5,097 bases of DNA from Sulfurimonas sp. (GTDB lineage Bacteria > Campylobacterota > Campylobacteria > Campylobacterales > Sulfurimonadaceae). The DNA is taken from the NCBI GenBank assembly GCA_024762705.1, contig JANTGW010000080.1, forward strand, positions 1 through 5,097, given 5' to 3'. Position 1 is the stretch's first letter; each line of letters begins with the position of its first letter. The position numbers and the translations under genes are program-made. Shown here one piece after another: positions 4,916 to 5,097 of this stretch. The notes under the pieces were generated by a model. The model did not search any database and was not told the DNA's origin. It worked only from the letters and a program-made list of their open reading frames with translations.

Positions 4916-5097
4916 TTATTTTAACGGGCTAAATGGGACTAGGGCACTTCCCCAGGTCAACCCTCCCCCAAAAGCATCAAGTAGCATCAACTCACCCTTT
5001 TTCAAACCACCCGCTTCATACAAATCATTAATAGCCATAGGTATAGAAGCACCTGAGGTATTACCATATTTTTCAACAGTAATGACGACCTGGTCAT
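4916..5097 (-). CDS. fabH: FabH, beta-ketoacyl-ACP synthase III, C-terminal fragment cut by the window edge
   Basis: FabH condenses an acyl-CoA primer, usually acetyl-CoA, with malonyl-ACP to start each round of type II fatty acid synthesis in the cytosol. Only the last 59 residues are in the window; the reading frame enters from 5097 on the minus strand and ends in TAA at 4916-4918. The fragment starts [20 protein letters not shown]. The GNTS Asn is the third residue of the Cys-His-Asn catalytic triad (Asn274 in E. coli numbering). The end of the family is also clear: [18 protein letters not shown] (38-55), almost identical in form to other FabH proteins. The catalytic Cys and His lie beyond the edge. 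The family length is about 320 to 330 residues, so roughly a fifth is seen. An intrinsic terminator follows, making fabH the last gene of its transcript. Confidence 0.95.
   Translation of the reverse strand, partial: DQVVITVEKYGNTSGASIPMAINDLYEAGGLKKGELMLLDAFGGGLTWGSALVPFSPLK

Overview
The window looks like chromosomal DNA of a Campylobacterota bacterium (formerly Epsilonproteobacteria), probably a free-living Sulfurimonas-like one. The evidence is low GC, compact gene packing, T-rich -10 elements of the TTTGCTATAAT kind, and an RG-tailed DEAD-box helicase that resembles Helicobacter RhpA as I remember it. The assignment rests on protein resemblance, not on any search. I see no insertion sequence, CRISPR array, tRNA or rRNA.

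Layout. (1) Positions 93-650, + strand: a short PssA-type CDP-alcohol phosphatidyltransferase with its own promoter. (2) Positions 652-2529, - strand: a tightly packed operon of rmuC, a 63-residue unknown protein and a DoxX-family membrane protein. It converges on the pssA-like gene with a single base between stop codons. (3) Positions 2530-2806: a divergent intergenic region with a promoter for each side and a leader of about 105 nt before the helicase. (4) Positions 2807-4725, + strand: a DEAD-box RNA helicase overlapping a HIT-family protein by one base (TAATG). (5) Positions 4726-4915: an intergenic region with several inverted repeats, including a good intrinsic terminator for the gene on its right. 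(6) Positions 4916-5097, - strand: the last 59 residues of FabH, cut by the window edge.

The genes are mostly housekeeping: phospholipid synthesis, fatty acid initiation, RNA remodelling and a DNA-recombination-associated protein. The part most worth attention is the helicase leader. It has a stem whose 3' arm carries a CTCCTT anti-Shine-Dalgarno-like run. That run can pair either with a purine-rich site in front of a two-codon ATG-CCC-TGA reading frame or, more weakly, with the helicase's own ribosome binding site. The leader also has two abutting 12-nt repeats, with a third copy in the promoter spacer. This could be a translational switch on the helicase, but that is inference. The second point of interest is the imperfect palindrome beside the fabH terminator, which looks like a dispersed intergenic repeat.
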